NCBI GenBank assembly: GCA_964402115.1
Contig: CAYOBW010000248.1
Span: 1-10,715, forward strand
DNA: 10,715 nt
Direction of reading: 5' to 3'
From: CAYOBW01 sp964402115
GTDB lineage: Bacteria; Verrucomicrobiota; Kiritimatiellia; UBA8416; CAYOBW01
Below the pieces are notes generated by a model. It did no database searches. It had not been told where the DNA came from and was given only the letters and a program-made list of their open reading frames with translations. Shown here piece by piece: positions 1-7,785 of this stretch (positions are counted from its first letter, which is position 1; each line of letters starts with the position of its first letter). The translations under genes and the position numbers were made by a program.

Positions 1-252
1 TGCAGGTCAACAAGATGAGCATGTAGGGAGCTTCGAAAAGAGGCTGGAACTTCAGATTAACGAAGCATGATCTCCGAATGTCCAAGGTTGGGATCCGTGA
101 CAGCTCGCTTTCCTTTGACATTCCGCACCCAACAGTCTTTGAGCATCGCGACATAAGCATTGGATGAAGAACGACTTAGGAGAACTGGAGGAGGGCGGTT
201 GTCGTTTCCAGGATCAAACAACTCACGTCGAAATGTTAGTGGCATTGGGCGC
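1..252. other. Left margin without a supported gene
   Basis: This stretch is noticeably less GC-rich (about 48% over the first 180 bases by hand count) than the coding block that follows. A minus-strand open frame of 62 codons (245 to 57) and a 22-codon plus-strand frame running in from the window edge to a stop at 68-70 can be read. Neither shows a recognisable motif, and the 62-codon frame has no evident ribosome binding site. The plus-strand frame could be the tail of a gene starting outside the window, but 22 open codons are expected by chance. I see no RNA gene here. Confidence 0.5.
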
Positions 253-294
253 CCCGCCTGGCGGCGGGAGATCCTTCGCTGCGCTCAGGATGAC
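253..294 (+). repeat. Dispersed 42-base repeat unit, left copy
   Basis: The unit opens with a small GC hairpin (CCCGCC, 4-base loop TGGC, GGCGGG), followed by GAGATCCTTCGC and then TGCGCTCAGGATGAC. It matches 10412-10453 at 41 of 42 bases; the only difference is one base in the hairpin loop. A shorter degenerate echo, GCTCGGGATGAC, lies at 305-316 in the same orientation and matches the unit's 3' end at 11 of 12 bases. It sits about 100 bases beyond the stop of the minus-strand IMPase gene, so it may also fold in that transcript. Similar motifs of the type CATCCTGAGC..AGCGAAGGATCT recur as intergenic repeats in many bacterial genomes; their function is unknown to me. Confidence 0.85.
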
Positions 295-394
295 GAGGAG
301 GGAAGCTCGGGATGACGCGTTCTTTTCAGCGGCAGAAGTTCGAGGGATGAGATGCGTTTGCCCTGGGCACCGCACGACCCTTGCCCCTGCGCCC

Positions 395-1189
395 CTACGC
401 CAGCAGCGTCTCGCGCAGCCGGTCGTGGATGTGACCGTTTGTGGCGATGAAGCGCAGGCGGTGGGGCACATCCATGCGGGCGACGCTCTCGGCGCGGCCG
501 CCGGCGCGCTGGACAATGAGTCCGGCGGCGGCGATGTCCCAGAGGTAGATGCCCGACTCGAAGTAGCCGTCCGCGCGTCCCGCCGCAACCTGGCAGATGT
601 CGAGCGCGGCGCTGCCGCAGACGCGCGTGCGCTGCACGCTGTCGGCGATGCGGCGAAAGAAGTGGAGCGGCGGCGTATCGTGCCAGCCGTACTTGTCGAG
701 GCCGGTCAGCACGAGGGCGTCAGCCAAGCCGTTCACGGCGGAGACGTGGAGCGGTTCGCCGTTGCAGGCGGCCGGTCCGTCGGCGGAGGCGGTGAACAAT
801 TCCGCGTGGGTGGGCGCGAAGACGGCCCCGGCCAGGACCTCGTCGCCACGCCGAACGGCCACGGAGCTGCACCAGGAGGGGAAGCCGTGCGAGAAATTCA
901 CCGTGCCGTCGATCGGGTCGATGATCCACTGGTAGCTGGTTTCCGCGCCGCCCGTGACGCCCACGGCCGCGTCCTCCTCGCCCAGCACGGCGTGCTCCGG
1001 GTAAGCCGCCCGCACGACCGCGGTGGCGAGCTGCTGGCACTCCAGGTCGAGCTGCAGTTTCACGTCGTTGTGCAGCCGCTGGTAGACCTCGTGGCGGCGG
1101 TGGCGGTTGGCCAGGGCATGCGTGCCCGCGGCCCGCGCGGCGCTCACGGCGCAGGCGAGCAGGTCGGCGATGGAAGGCGTTGAGGGCAT
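395..1189 (-). CDS. Inositol monophosphatase family protein (SuhB-like)
   Basis: This is a 264-residue Mg2+-dependent phosphatase of the inositol monophosphatase superfamily, which hydrolyses inositol-1-phosphate or related sugar or nucleotide phosphates in the cytoplasm. The family signatures are in order: GEED at 70-73, WIIDPIDGTVNF from 88 (the DPxDGT metal-binding motif at 91-96), GSAALDICQVAAGRADGYFE from 192, and the second metal motif WDIAAAG at 217-223. The length fits the family (about 260-270). The reading frame extends upstream to 1348, inside smc; the ATG at 1189 is chosen because it gives the normal N-terminus and lies just after the smc stop, although no clear Shine-Dalgarno precedes it. 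It follows smc by 25 bases on the same strand, so co-transcription and perhaps coupled translation are likely. The substrate cannot be told from sequence; CysQ-like or histidinol-phosphatase-like activity is possible but the motifs fit plain IMPase best. Confidence 0.93.
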   Translation of the reverse strand: MPSTPSIADLLACAVSAARAAGTHALANRHRRHEVYQRLHNDVKLQLDLECQQLATAVVRAAYPEHAVLGEEDAAVGVTGGAETSYQWIIDPIDGTVNFSHGFPSWCSSVAVRRGDEVLAGAVFAPTHAELFTASADGPAACNGEPLHVSAVNGLADALVLTGLDKYGWHDTPPLHFFRRIADSVQRTRVCGSAALDICQVAAGRADGYFESGIYLWDIAAAGLIVQRAGGRAESVARMDVPHRLRFIATNGHIHDRLRETLLA

Positions 1190-1214
1190 GGTGGCTTTCG
1201 CGCGCGGAGCTTGG

Positions 1215-4200
1215 CTAGGCGCGCAGGTCCTCCGCGGGCGCCTGGCCCGCAGGCAGGGCGAGCTCGCTTTCCTTGAAGCGCATCGAGACCAGCTTCGAGA
1301 TGCCCTTGTCGGGCATGGTGACGCCGTACAGCACGTTGGCCGCCGCAATGGTGTGCTGGCTGTGCGTGATGATCACGAACTGCGACTGCGGCACGAAGCT
1401 CTTCAGCACTTCGATGAAGCGACCGATGTTGGAATCGTCCAGCGGGGCATCGAGCTCGTCCAGCACGCAGAAGGGGCTGGGCTTGATCATGTAGATGGCA
1501 AACAGCAGCGCGACCGCGGTCAACGTCCGCTCGCCGCCGGACAACAGGGAGATGTTCTGCAGCCGCTTGCCGGGAGGCCGGGCGATGATCTCGATGCCGC
1601 ACTCGAGGATGTCCTCCTCGTTCACGAGTACGAGCTGGGCCGTGCCGCCGTTGAAGAGCCGCTTGAACATCTCCTGGAAGTTCGCGTTGATCTGGTCGAA
1701 CGTCGCCCGAAACAGGTCGGACGTGGTCCGGTTGATCTTGCGGATCATGTCCATGAGCTGTTGCTTGGCCTTGATGAGATCCTCTTCCTGGGTCGTCAGG
1801 AAGGCGAAGCGCTCCTCGAGCTCCTTGTACTCGTCAATGGCGACGAGGTTCACGGGTCCCATGGCCTCGATCTTCGTGCGGAGCTCGGCGACGCGGTTCT
1901 CGCAGGTGTCGATCGGCAGCGGCACGCCGTCTTCCCAGCGGGGCTCCGGCGCGTCCGTGATCTGGTCGAGCGTCACGTGGTACTCCGATACGACGCGGTC
2001 GAGCTGGTTCTGGCGGCGCATGCGGCTCTCGGCGCAGCGCACTTCCTGGGCGGATTTGGCGTTGCGCAGCTCCTCGAGCAGGGTGCGTCGCTGGGCCAGG
2101 TGCTGCTCCTGGCGCTGCAGCTCGCCTGCCAGCTGGGCGCGGCGCGTACGCAGGTCATCGGCCTGCTTCTGCGCTTCGGCGACCGCGGTTTCGAGCGCGG
2201 CCAGCTGACTTTCGGCGTCGGCCGTGCCTTCGGCGAGCTTGCGGATGTTCTGCTCGTAAGCGGTCACGCCCTCGGTGCGGCTGCGCGCGGCTGCCTCGAG
2301 CTCGGCCACGCGCATGCGCACGGCTTCGCACTGTCCATCGAGATTCTCGGTCTTTTGCGCGAGGGAGGCCGCTGCCACGCGGTGCTCGGTCAGGTCGGTC
2401 TGCAGCCCGGCATAGCGCGCTTCCAGTGTCTCAAGCTCGCGGGTCTGGGCCTGGATGTCGCGCACGGCACGGTCGCGCTGGGCTGTCAGCTCTTCGCGCC
2501 GCTTGGCGATGGCTTCGCGTTCGGTGGTGTCGCCGGCGCCGTCGGCTTCGAGGTTCTCGATCTCCCAGGAGACGGTTTCCAGGCGTTCGCGCGCCTGCTT
2601 GGCTTCGCGCTGGAGCACCTGGTTCTCGCCTTCCTTCTGGGCCATCGAGCGCCGGTCCTGGTCCAGTTGCGTGCGCGCCTCGGCCATGGCGTGTTCGCAG
2701 GCCGTGACGGACTCCTGCCGGGCAGTGGCGTCGGCGCGCCGGGCGGCGAGGTCCTTCTCGAGGGCTGCCAGGCTGCGCATGCTCGCGGTCAGCGCCGTGC
2801 GGCGGGCGAGGGGATTCGAGCCGCGCGTATCGGTCATCCAGTATTCGTAGGCGCCGGCGCCCGTGGCGAGGGCGCCGCCCTGCGTGACGAAGGCCTGGCC
2901 CGCGGGGATGGGAGCGGGGATGTCGGCGACGTTCGCGACCACGGCGACATGGCCCAGGAGGCGGCGGAGCAGGGGGGCAAAATCCTCGCGGCAGGTCACG
3001 ACGTCGCAAAGGGGCGTGCCAACCGTGGGCGCGGCGGGGACCGGCTCTGCGGCGGTCAGCGTAAGCAGGCGGGCGGCCCCCGCGCGCTTGGCGGAGAGTT
3101 GTTCCAGGACCTGCTGGGCCGTGGCGCCATCGCGCAGCACGACGGCGTCGAGCCACGGGCGCAGCGCGGCTTCGACGGCGGTGCTGTAGCCCTCCTTGAC
3201 GTCCATCGCGGACGCCAGCGTGCCAAGCAGGTTCTGCTTGTCCACGTTGAGGGGATTGGCCTTGTCAAGGAGGAGGCGCGAGCCGCCGGGATAGTCGGCC
3301 TGCGCGTCTTCGTCCTCCTGCAGCATGTCCACCTGAGCGCGCCGCGCCGCGGCCTGTGACTGAATGTCGGCGCAGGTCTGCTGGAGCGTGCGCAGGGCGG
3401 CCACGGCCTCGCGGCGCTGCGTGTCGTGCACGATCAGCGTCTGCTCGGCTTCGGCCACGAGCCCCTGCAGCTCCTTGAGCGTCTGCACCATGTCGAGCTG
3501 GCGGCGCTCGAAGGTGGTCGCCACGTGGGTCAGCTGCACGCGCTCGGCGGCGAGCCGTTCGCGTTGCACGACCACGGCGCGCTCCTTGCGCTCGAGTTCG
3601 ACCAACTGGTTCTGCAGGCGGGCGGACTGGGTGTCCACCTGCACGGTCTCGTCGCGCAGGGTCTGGATGCGGGCGCGGGCGGTGTCGATCTGCTTCTTGT
3701 GGGCTTCCACCTGGCCGCTGCAGGCCGCCAGCTTCGCGCCGACGTCCTTCTGGCGGGCGGCCGCGGCCTCGCGCTGCTCCTGCAGCTCGCCGCGCGCCGT
3801 GCGGTTTTCCTCGAGCTGCCGCTGGATGTCGTCTATTTCGCGGCTGCTGCGGGCGGCCCAGTTCTGGTACTCGTCGATGCGGGTGCGGTTGACGGTGATG
3901 AGGTCGCGCGTGCGGTCCAGGCGGCTCTGGGCCTGTCCGCCGGTTTCCTGCACGGCGGCGATTTCACGCTCCAGGGCGATGGTCTGCGTGTGCAGGGCCG
4001 TGGTCTGCTCTTCGAGCGCCTCGACGTCGCGATGAACCGTGCCGACTTTGCCGGTCAGGTTGGCGATCTCGTTCTCGAGGTGGCGGATCTCCTTGTCGGC
4101 CTCCTTGAGCCGCTCCTGCGTCGAGAAGAGCTCGAGCTCGCGGAGCTGCTCGCGGATCTCCTTGTAGCGGCGGGCCTTGCCGGCCTGGCGCTGGAGCGAC

Positions 4201-4808
4201 CCGATCTGGCGCTTGACCTCGCGGATGACATCCGCCAGCCGCAGCAGGTTGGCTTCCGTGTGCTCCAGCTTGCGCAGCGCCTCGGCCTTGTCGGACTTGA
4301 ACTTCGTGATGCCGCTGGCCTCCTCGAAGACCTCCCGGCGATCCTCGGGGCGCGAACTGAGCACGCGGTCGATCTTGCCCTGCTCCATGAGGGAGTAGGA
4401 CGTCGTGCCAATGCCGGTATCCATGAAAAGCCGCTGGATATCGCGCAGGCGGCAGGGGGTCTTGTTGATGAAGTACTGGCCCTCGCCCGAGCGGAAAACG
4501 CGGCGGCTGATCGTGACCTCGTTGAACTCCGTGCCGAGCGCCTTTTCGCAATCGGCCAGCATGAGGCTGACCTCAGCCATGGCCGTGGGCTTGCGGGCGT
4601 CGGTCCCGTTGAAAATGCAGTCGGTCATGCTGGTGCCGCGAACGGCCTTCGCACTCGTCTCGCCAATGACCCAGCGGATGGCGTCGGAGATGTTGCTCTT
4701 GCCGCACCCGTTCGGTCCGACGACCGCCGTGATCCCCGGCTCGAACTCGAGACGGGTCTTGTCGGCAAAACTCTTGAAGCCGATCATTTCCAACGACTTA
4801 AGATACAC
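1215..4808 (-). CDS. smc: Chromosome segregation protein SMC
   Basis: This is a 1197-residue structural-maintenance-of-chromosomes ATPase, which forms a dimer that, with ScpA/ScpB, compacts and separates the nucleoid. The N-terminal head has YLKSLEMIGFKSF and Walker A GPNGCGKSN at about 31-39, with the Q-loop glutamine at about 143 (SLMEQGK). A long coiled-coil arm follows to about 500, then the hinge at about 505-665 (starting near DYPGGSRLLLDKANP), a return coiled coil to about 980, and MGPVNLVAIDEY at about 983. The C-terminal head has the signature LSGGE at 1089-1093, Walker B and D-loop VLDELDAPLDD from 1115 with catalytic Glu 1118, and the switch His 1149. Length is typical and all ATPase motifs are intact. 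The frame extends to an ATG at 4862, but GTG 4808 is preferred: it gives the family N-terminus, has AGGAG 7 bases upstream, and the ATG lies inside the predicted promoter. An IMPase gene follows 25 bases downstream. ScpA and ScpB are not in this window. Confidence 0.98.
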   Translation of the reverse strand: MYLKSLEMIGFKSFADKTRLEFEPGITAVVGPNGCGKSNISDAIRWVIGETSAKAVRGTSMTDCIFNGTDARKPTAMAEVSLMLADCEKALGTEFNEVTISRRVFRSGEGQYFINKTPCRLRDIQRLFMDTGIGTTSYSLMEQGKIDRVLSSRPEDRREVFEEASGITKFKSDKAEALRKLEHTEANLLRLADVIREVKRQIGSLQRQAGKARRYKEIREQLRELELFSTQERLKEADKEIRHLENEIANLTGKVGTVHRDVEALEEQTTALHTQTIALEREIAAVQETGGQAQSRLDRTRDLITVNRTRIDEYQNWAARSSREIDDIQRQLEENRTARGELQEQREAAAARQKDVGAKLAACSGQVEAHKKQIDTARARIQTLRDETVQVDTQSARLQNQLVELERKERAVVVQRERLAAERVQLTHVATTFERRQLDMVQTLKELQGLVAEAEQTLIVHDTQRREAVAALRTLQQTCADIQSQAAARRAQVDMLQEDEDAQADYPGGSRLLLDKANPLNVDKQNLLGTLASAMDVKEGYSTAVEAALRPWLDAVVLRDGATAQQVLEQLSAKRAGAARLLTLTAAEPVPAAPTVGTPLCDVVTCREDFAPLLRRLLGHVAVVANVADIPAPIPAGQAFVTQGGALATGAGAYEYWMTDTRGSNPLARRTALTASMRSLAALEKDLAARRADATARQESVTACEHAMAEARTQLDQDRRSMAQKEGENQVLQREAKQARERLETVSWEIENLEADGAGDTTEREAIAKRREELTAQRDRAVRDIQAQTRELETLEARYAGLQTDLTEHRVAAASLAQKTENLDGQCEAVRMRVAELEAAARSRTEGVTAYEQNIRKLAEGTADAESQLAALETAVAEAQKQADDLRTRRAQLAGELQRQEQHLAQRRTLLEELRNAKSAQEVRCAESRMRRQNQLDRVVSEYHVTLDQITDAPEPRWEDGVPLPIDTCENRVAELRTKIEAMGPVNLVAIDEYKELEERFAFLTTQEEDLIKAKQQLMDMIRKINRTTSDLFRATFDQINANFQEMFKRLFNGGTAQLVLVNEEDILECGIEIIARPPGKRLQNISLLSGGERTLTAVALLFAIYMIKPSPFCVLDELDAPLDDSNIGRFIEVLKSFVPQSQFVIITHSQHTIAAANVLYGVTMPDKGISKLVSMRFKESELALPAGQAPAEDLRA

Positions 4809-4815
4809 GGTAACG

Positions 4816-4820
4816 CTCCT
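4816..4820 (-). promoter_or_regulatory. Ribosome binding site of smc
   Basis: On the minus strand this reads AGGAG, followed by 7 bases (CGTTACC) and then GTG at 4808-4806. It decides the smc start: the next codons read YLKSLEMIGF, the usual SMC beginning, and nothing comparable precedes the ATG at 4862. Confidence 0.8.
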
Positions 4821-4852
4821 GCCCTTGCAAAGACATAACCAAAGCAGGGGGG

Positions 4853-4881
4853 TGTATACCATGAGCGGCAGGGGCGTTCAA
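4853..4881 (-). promoter_or_regulatory. Predicted sigma70-like promoter of smc
   Basis: On the minus strand the -35 candidate TTGAAC (4881-4876) is separated by exactly 17 bases from the -10 candidate TATACA (4858-4853). Each hexamer matches the E. coli consensus at 4 of 6 positions. Transcription would start near 4846, giving a leader of roughly 40 bases to the GTG start of smc. The upstream ATG at 4862 lies in the spacer and would not be transcribed from this promoter. This is a pattern match only; sigma factor preferences of this organism are unknown. Confidence 0.5.
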
Positions 4882-4945
4882 TCGGAAACCTGCCGCGCGC
4901 AACAGTCCTCATTCTGGCGCTGTGTCTTCAGGATTGCCTGGCAGC

Positions 4946-4950
4946 GGGGA
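4946..4950 (+). promoter_or_regulatory. Ribosome binding site of the PHP-like gene
   Basis: GGGGA lies 7 bases before the ATG at 4958. It favours that start over the in-frame GTG at 4922 and the ATG at 4970. The 4958 start also gives a protein that begins with a short basic segment and a signal peptide. Confidence 0.55.
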
Positions 4951-4957
4951 TTGTGGC

Positions 4958-5827
4958 ATGAAGCAGCGCATGCATAGTCAGCACATCAACCGGTCGGTCT
5001 GGCGGGCGTTCGCGGGCGTGGTTGCGGCAGTGGGGGCGGTCCTGTGCGGTGCGGCGCGCGCCGCGGAGGAGGGCGACGCCGTGGCCCGGGAGATCGCCCA
5101 GTGCCGGCAGGAGGGATTCCCGCTCATGGACCTGCACGTGCACCTGAAGGGCGGGCTGACGCTGGACGACGCGCTGCAGCGGTCGGCCTCGAACGGCATC
5201 CCGTACGGTATCGCCGTCAACGGCGGGCTGGGCTTCCCCGTGACCAACGACGCCGGCATCGCGGCGTTCGCGGACAGCCTGGTGGGGAAGCCGGTGTGGT
5301 TCGCGCTGCAGGCGGAGGGTCGGGAGTGGGTGCGCCTCTTCTCCCCGGATGCCGTGGCCCGCTTCGACTACGTCTTCACCGACGCGATGACGTTCACCGA
5401 CGAGCGCGGCCGGCGCACGCGCCTCTGGATCAAGGAGGAGGTGGACATCCCCGACAAGCAGGCGTTCATGGACCGGTACGTCGCGAAGATCGTGGAGATC
5501 GTCTCGCGCGAGCCGATCGACATCTACGTGAACGCGACGTTCCTGCCGGCGTGCATTGCTGCGGAGTACGACAGCCTCTGGACCGAGGCGCGGATGGACG
5601 CCGTCATCGCGGCGGCCCGGCGGCACGAAGTCGCGATCGAGATCAATGCGCGCTACCGCATTCCGAGCGCGGCTTTCATCAAGCGCGCTCGCCAGGCGGG
5701 CGTCAAGTTCACGTTCGGCACGAACAACAGCGGTCCGGAGCTCGGGCGGTTGGAGTACTGCCTGGAAATGCGCAAAGCCTGCGGGCTGACCGCCGCCGAC
5801 ATGTTCGTGCCGCGCCGGGCGCTGTGA
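4958..5827 (+). CDS. Secreted PHP/amidohydrolase-like protein
   Basis: This 289-residue protein has a basic N-terminus, a hydrophobic core at about 18-30 (VFAG-type residues rich in Ala and Val) and a likely signal peptidase I site after GAARA or GAARAA (35-36). The mature part starts with DLHVHLKGG at 58-66, whose H60-x-H62 pair resembles the first metal ligands of PHP-domain phosphoesterases and amidohydrolases. Further blocks are QAEGREW from 118, DIYVNATFLP from 188, AIEINARYRIP from 226 and FTFGTNNS at 251-258. The last three correspond in style to the late strands of a PHP barrel, but where many PHP enzymes have Asp-x-His this one has Asn-Asn, and H223 is the only other His after H62. 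I therefore call a PHP-like fold with unknown, possibly hydrolytic, activity in the periplasm. It diverges from smc and converges on the GH97 gene with 9 bases between stops. The fold call is fairly firm; the substrate is unknown. Confidence 0.75.
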   Translation: MKQRMHSQHINRSVWRAFAGVVAAVGAVLCGAARAAEEGDAVAREIAQCRQEGFPLMDLHVHLKGGLTLDDALQRSASNGIPYGIAVNGGLGFPVTNDAGIAAFADSLVGKPVWFALQAEGREWVRLFSPDAVARFDYVFTDAMTFTDERGRRTRLWIKEEVDIPDKQAFMDRYVAKIVEIVSREPIDIYVNATFLPACIAAEYDSLWTEARMDAVIAAARRHEVAIEINARYRIPSAAFIKRARQAGVKFTFGTNNSGPELGRLEYCLEMRKACGLTAADMFVPRRAL

Positions 5828-5836
5828 GTCGCTCGC

Positions 5837-7756
5837 TCACGGAGCGTACGGCGGGAACGCGTCGCCCGCCGCTGCCGGTGTCAGCCGGATCGCCGCGCCG
5901 CCGCGGGCGGTCAGCGGCAGCTGCAGCACGGTCGCCGACGTGACCGCGCGACGGGCAATGGCGACGTGCGTGCGGGTGGCGGCCGCGGGGTCGTCGGTAT
6001 AGATGTGCGCCGTGCAGGCAGCGCCGGCCGGCAGGAACGTCAAGGGCACGTCGAAGCGGCGAGGCTGCCCGGCGTTCATGGCGCCGATGAACCAGTCGTT
6101 GCCTTTCCGGCGCGCAATCACGGCATACTGCCCGATGGCTCCCTGCAGGACGCGCGTATCGTCCCACGTCGTGGGCAGGTGCTGGTAAAACTCCAGCTCC
6201 GGGGCGTCGGCCATCACCGGCTTCGCACCGCCCGCGCCGGGGGCGTCCGCTGGCGCGGCGGGCGGGCGATCGTACCAGAAGAGGAACTGCCAGGGGCTGA
6301 AGAGGCAGACGGGCTTGGCGAGCTGGTAGGCGTGGCTGGCCATCCGGTCCACGCGCGCATCGAAGTAGCAGACGGTGTTGTCGGCCGGCCCGGCGAGGAA
6401 ACGCGTGAAAACGTAGGCCAGCGTGGTCCGGTTGCTCGGCGTACACTCGTCGCCGTGCACCCCCTCCATCGTCATCAGGTTGGGGTACGTGCGGCTGTAG
6501 CCCGTGCTGCGATACTCGTCGTGCACGTCCACCATGAGGCGGTGCGCGGCGGCCTTGCGGATGGCGTCGTGCAGCCAGCGGGTCCACTTCTGCGGACCGA
6601 CGTTGACGAATCCGTACTTCACGCCCTTGACGCCCCAGCCCTGGTAGAGCGGCAGAAGCACGTCGAGCTGTCGCTCGAGTGCGCGCCGGTTGACGTACAG
6701 GATGATCCCGATGCCCCGCGCCTCGCCGTACCGGATGACCTCCTGCAGGTCGAGCGGGCCCTTGGAGCGTTTCGGGTCGAGGTTCACCGCGCGCGCGTCC
6801 GAGCGGTCGTCGTACTCGTGGCCGTACCACCCCGCGTCGAACTCGACGTACTGCAAACCCTGTCGCACGGCGAAATCCACGCAGGCCTTCCCGCCGACCG
6901 TGGTCAGCGTCACCTCGCGGATAACCTTGCCGGGCTTGATCCAGGAGGTGTCCGCAAGCGCACACGGGTCATTGAGGTTCAGAAAGATGTCGTTCTGCTC
7001 GAGCAGCCGTCCGGGCGTTTCCGCGACCTGGATGAGGCGCCACGGGGTGGTGCAGGGGCGGGTGGCCTGCACGGCACCGTCGAGCTGGCTCACCAGCGCG
7101 TGCGGCACGCCAGGCAAAGGCGCGAACTTCATGCGGGCGTAGTCCACCAGCCGGGCCTCGGCGACGGCGACGAACACGTTCGTCGCCAGTTCGACGACCA
7201 GCGGCCGTTCGCAGCCCGGCTTGACCGCGCTGAGCGGCACGCGGGCGTAATCCCCCTGTCCGGAGTAGGCGGCCCAGCAGGGGGCGTCATGCGGAAAGCG
7301 GAACTCCGTCCGCTCCCGGGCAATGGCGACGGCGCCGGTTCCGGGCGCGGCCGGCAGGGTGTAGGCGAGGGCGACACCTGCGTCGTACGCGCGGAAGGTG
7401 AGCCGCAGCACGGCGTTCGAGGCCTGGAGGTCGACAGTGAGCTCGCGGTAATGGTCCCGCACGGCGGCCCTCTCGCCGCAGACGGTCTTCCAGGTGGTGT
7501 CGTGCAGGCTGTTGGTGTGAGCCCTCAAGCGCATCCCGGTGCGGAGGTCGGCGCCCGCGCTGTCGAGTCCGAGCGCCGAGGGCAGGATGACCGGTCGCCC
7601 GTGCCACGCGACGGCGTAGGTCGGTCGGCCGTGGTCATCCAGCGTGAAAGTCAGGGCGAGCGCCCCGTCGGGGGACGTGACGCCGAGCGGGGGTGCGGCG
7701 TGGAGCAGCCGGGCGCCCGCCAGAATGACCAGAAGAGCCAGAGCCATGCGTTGCAT
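5837..7756 (-). CDS. Glycoside hydrolase family 97 protein, secreted
   Basis: This 639-residue protein has a signal peptide (MQRMALALLVILAGARLLHA, cleavage likely after A20) and the three parts of family GH97. These are an N-terminal beta-supersandwich at about 25-265 (opening VTSPDGALALTF), a TIM-barrel catalytic domain at about 275-545, and a C-terminal beta domain at about 545-630. Family hallmarks include SWIKPGK at 271, EFDAGWYG at 305, GVKGVKYGF at 375-383, VHDEYRSTG at 411-419, RTYPNL at 422-427, EGVHGDE at 431 and TWDDTRVL at 530. GH97 enzymes are exo-acting alpha-glucosidases (inverting, SusB type) or alpha-galactosidases (retaining). Here Gly 382 occupies the place where I expect the retaining nucleophile Asp, which points to the inverting or an uncharacterised branch. 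The start is supported by AAGGAA (7763-7768) 6 bases before the ATG. It follows the RACE gene by 29 bases. Substrate not determinable; periplasmic or outer-surface alpha-glycan cleavage is likely. Confidence 0.92.
   Translation of the reverse strand: MQRMALALLVILAGARLLHAAPPLGVTSPDGALALTFTLDDHGRPTYAVAWHGRPVILPSALGLDSAGADLRTGMRLRAHTNSLHDTTWKTVCGERAAVRDHYRELTVDLQASNAVLRLTFRAYDAGVALAYTLPAAPGTGAVAIARERTEFRFPHDAPCWAAYSGQGDYARVPLSAVKPGCERPLVVELATNVFVAVAEARLVDYARMKFAPLPGVPHALVSQLDGAVQATRPCTTPWRLIQVAETPGRLLEQNDIFLNLNDPCALADTSWIKPGKVIREVTLTTVGGKACVDFAVRQGLQYVEFDAGWYGHEYDDRSDARAVNLDPKRSKGPLDLQEVIRYGEARGIGIILYVNRRALERQLDVLLPLYQGWGVKGVKYGFVNVGPQKWTRWLHDAIRKAAAHRLMVDVHDEYRSTGYSRTYPNLMTMEGVHGDECTPSNRTTLAYVFTRFLAGPADNTVCYFDARVDRMASHAYQLAKPVCLFSPWQFLFWYDRPPAAPADAPGAGGAKPVMADAPELEFYQHLPTTWDDTRVLQGAIGQYAVIARRKGNDWFIGAMNAGQPRRFDVPLTFLPAGAACTAHIYTDDPAAATRTHVAIARRAVTSATVLQLPLTARGGAAIRLTPAAAGDAFPPYAP
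5849..5871. terminator. Possible terminator hairpin between convergent genes
   Basis: CGGCGGG (5849-5855) pairs with CCCGCCG (5865-5871) across a 9-base loop, starting 22 bases after the stop of the PHP-like gene. It lies inside the last codons of the opposing GH97 gene. There is no T-run on either side, so it could be simply GC-rich coding sequence; it would be a convenient place to end the plus-strand transcript. Confidence 0.25.
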
Positions 7757-7785
7757 GTGACGTTCCTTGCTGCCGCCCTGCCGGG

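Noticed and set aside
57..245. 62-codon minus-strand open frame in the left margin
   Set aside because: No ribosome binding site, no recognisable motif, and a length expected by chance.
164..1183. 339-codon plus-strand open frame opposite the IMPase gene
   Set aside because: It runs through the dispersed repeat and then antisense to all IMPase motifs, with an Arg/Gly/Val/Ala-rich translation and no domain.
1107..4838. Two long plus-strand open frames (750 and 470 codons) opposite smc
   Set aside because: They are antisense to a complete, motif-rich smc gene; GC-rich codon use on one strand often leaves the opposite strand open. Their translations are low-complexity, rich in Leu, Gly, Arg and His, and match no family I know.
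5021..5060. Possible lipobox in the PHP-like protein (AVLC at 27-30)
   Set aside because: The residue before Cys is Leu, where lipoboxes need Gly, Ala or Ser; a signal peptidase I site at GAARAA fits better.
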